A stretch of DNA of 64,000 nt from Bryobacterales bacterium (lineage in GTDB: Bacteria > Acidobacteriota > Terriglobia > Bryobacterales > Bryobacteraceae): the NCBI GenBank assembly GCA_016721425.1, contig JADKID010000007.1:310001-374000 (forward strand). Direction: 5' to 3'. Below the pieces are notes generated by a model. The model was not told where the DNA came from, did no database searches, and was given only the letters and a program-made list of their open reading frames with translations. This document shows positions 62,959-64,000 of this stretch, in pieces (positions within the stretch are counted from its first letter, which is position 1; the number at the start of each line of letters is the position of its first letter). Made by a program: the position numbers and the translations under genes.

Positions 62959-63776
62959 TGGCCCGCTTCCTCGAAACCGCCATCGACATCGCCCGCGAGG
63001 CCGGCGCACTCCTCGCCCATCATTTTGAACGCGGCATCGCCTGGGAGCTCAAAGGCGACTACGACCTTGTCACGGCCGCCGACCGCGCCAGCGAACATCT
63101 GGTCGTCAACCACCTGAAGAACCACTTCCCCACCCACAGCGTGCTCGGCGAGGAGGGCGGTCTCCAGGAAAGCTCCAGCGAATACATCTGGTATGTCGAC
63201 CCCCTCGACGGCACCACCAACTTCGCCCACGGCTACCCCGCCTTCAACGTCACCATGGGCCTCGAGAGAGCCGGAGAGATGATCGCCGGCGTCATTTTCG
63301 ATCCCATCCACCAGGAAATGTTCGCCGCCGAGCTCGGCGGTGGCGCCTATCTCAACGGACGCCGCATCCACGTCAGTAAACAGCCCACGCTCGAAACCGC
63401 TCTCCTCGCTACCGGCTTCCCTTCCCGCAAGCGCCACGAGAACGTGAACGTGCACTTTTTTCACCAGGCTTCCATGGTCACCCATGGTCTCCGCCGCAGC
63501 GGTTCGGCCGCCATCGACCTCTCCTGCGTCGCCTGCGGACGGCTTGAGGGCTTCTGGGAATTCGGCCTCAGCCCCTGGGATATGGCCGCCGGGCTGCTCC
63601 TCGTCCGCGAGGCCGGAGGCCGCACCAGCGACATGGTTGGAGCCCCTGCCGACGTGCGCGGACCCCACCTCGTTACCACCAACGGCCTCATTCACGACGA
63701 GCTCATCGGCCTGTTCGGAGAGGTGTTTCAGGGCCGTTACCGCTACCCCATGCCGCCAGTAATTCCTGTCCGCTAA
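62958..63776 (+). CDS. suhB: Inositol monophosphatase family protein
   Basis: A 272-residue member of the IMPase family. Magnesium ligands are Glu in LGEEGG, D81-P-L-D84-G-T-T in DPLDGTTNF and D208 in SPWDMAAG. ERAGEMIAGVIFDPIHQEMF fits as well. The family dephosphorylates inositol-1-phosphate or related substrates; SuhB also affects rRNA transcription. The TAATG overlap couples it to hfq. The call to SuhB rather than HisN or CysQ rests on overall motif order. Confidence 0.92.
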   Translation: MARFLETAIDIAREAGALLAHHFERGIAWELKGDYDLVTAADRASEHLVVNHLKNHFPTHSVLGEEGGLQESSSEYIWYVDPLDGTTNFAHGYPAFNVTMGLERAGEMIAGVIFDPIHQEMFAAELGGGAYLNGRRIHVSKQPTLETALLATGFPSRKRHENVNVHFFHQASMVTHGLRRSGSAAIDLSCVACGRLEGFWEFGLSPWDMAAGLLLVREAGGRTSDMVGAPADVRGPHLVTTNGLIHDELIGLFGEVFQGRYRYPMPPVIPVR

Positions 63777-63865
63777 CCCTTTGCGTTGCATCGCTTTTCC
63801 GGCTCTCTCCCGGGCGGGGTTCCTTTACTTGTGAGCGCCGAAGGTGATACGCTAAGCGATTGATA

Positions 63866-64000
63866 ATGCGAACCGTCGACCTTATTCAGCGCAAGCGGAA
63901 CGGCGAAGAGCTGTCGTCCGAAGAAATCACATGGCTTGTGAACGGCTACACCAAGGGCGAAATCCCTGATTACCAGGTGTCGGCCTTTCTCATGGCCGTT
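63866..64000 (+). CDS. Thymidine / pyrimidine-nucleoside phosphorylase (partial, N-terminus)
   Basis: The frame from ATG 63866 is open to the right edge: MRTVDLIQRKRNGEELSSEE, then VNGYTKGEIPDYQVSAFLMA. This matches the N-terminal helical domain of thymidine and pyrimidine-nucleoside phosphorylases (B. subtilis Pdp reads VNGYTDGSIPDYQ). The enzyme cleaves pyrimidine nucleosides with phosphate. The 89-base gap upstream holds TTTACT and GATACG as a weak possible promoter. The remainder is outside the window. Confidence 0.85.
   Translation, partial: MRTVDLIQRKRNGEELSSEEITWLVNGYTKGEIPDYQVSAFLMAV

Overview
The window is high-GC DNA, densely coded on both strands, from a Gram-negative bacterium that is most likely an Acidobacteriota of the Solibacter/Bryobacter lineage. 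Evidence seen in the sequence: a secreted CHRD protein whose C-terminal half looks like the 'Solibacter C-terminal' type domain; an Oar-like TonB-dependent receptor with an N-terminal carboxypeptidase-regulatory domain; two FG-GAP/ASPIC (CRTAC1-type) proteins; a VWFA-related protein; a FecR/DUF6600 protein; and an acidobacterial-style Hfq. I see no tRNA, rRNA, CRISPR array, insertion sequence or prophage. The lineage is an inference from gene families, not from a marker gene.

Layout. 1-2.7 kb: end of an unknown gene, a PmoA-like (DUF6807) secreted protein, a Gfo/Idh/MocA oxidoreductase and a zinc-ribbon/PspC protein. 2.8-5.5 kb: a small conserved protein and a triple-CHRD secreted protein with a clear terminator. 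5.6-13.1 kb: a tightly packed three-gene module (TPR/FG-GAP/ASPIC giant, membrane-anchored pentaheme cytochrome fused to TPRs, CRTAC1 protein), followed by a sugar isomerase-like protein. 14.0-27.4 kb: one long operon of DUF4159, VWA membrane protein, caspase-like protein lacking its cysteine, TPR-metalloprotease, MoxR ATPase, DUF58, BatA-type VWA protein and a 1168-residue coiled-coil/Gln-Gly-rich membrane protein. 27.4-32.4 kb (minus strand): matrixin-type protease with a secreted partner, and an Nramp transporter fused to a universal stress protein.

32.9-36.1 kb: an arylsulfotransferase-like and a sulfatase gene, the first preceded by a hairpin-rich leader. 36.2-38.1 kb: arsenic cluster (monothiol thioredoxin-like protein, arsR, arsM, thioredoxin-type arsC) with no efflux pump. 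38.1-44.8 kb: YfhO-like membrane protein, FecR/DUF6600 protein with terminator, HAD phosphatase and M48 protease. 44.8-47.8 kb: ilvE, nagA-like deacetylase, small membrane protein, CoA-binding protein. 47.8-52.2 kb (minus): M19 dipeptidase and TonB-dependent receptor. 52.4-58.6 kb: DUF1175, alpha-2-macroglobulin (frameshifted), small membrane protein, DUF1569. 58.6-61.0 kb (minus): SpoIID/HExxH fusion, very small penicillin-binding transpeptidase, acyl-CoA thioesterase. 61.1-64 kb: MoaD-MoaE fusion, VWFA-related protein (frameshifted), Hfq, SuhB-type phosphatase and the start of a pyrimidine-nucleoside phosphorylase.

The dominant theme is envelope and extracellular biology: many signal peptides, VWA and FG-GAP proteins, secreted or membrane metalloproteases with HExxH motifs (M10, M48, two MA-like), A2M protease inhibitor and peptidoglycan enzymes. 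The two most distinctive units are the cytochrome/FG-GAP module and the MoxR-VWA operon with its caspase-like member. Two genes carry single-base frame disruptions, which may be assembly errors or real decay.
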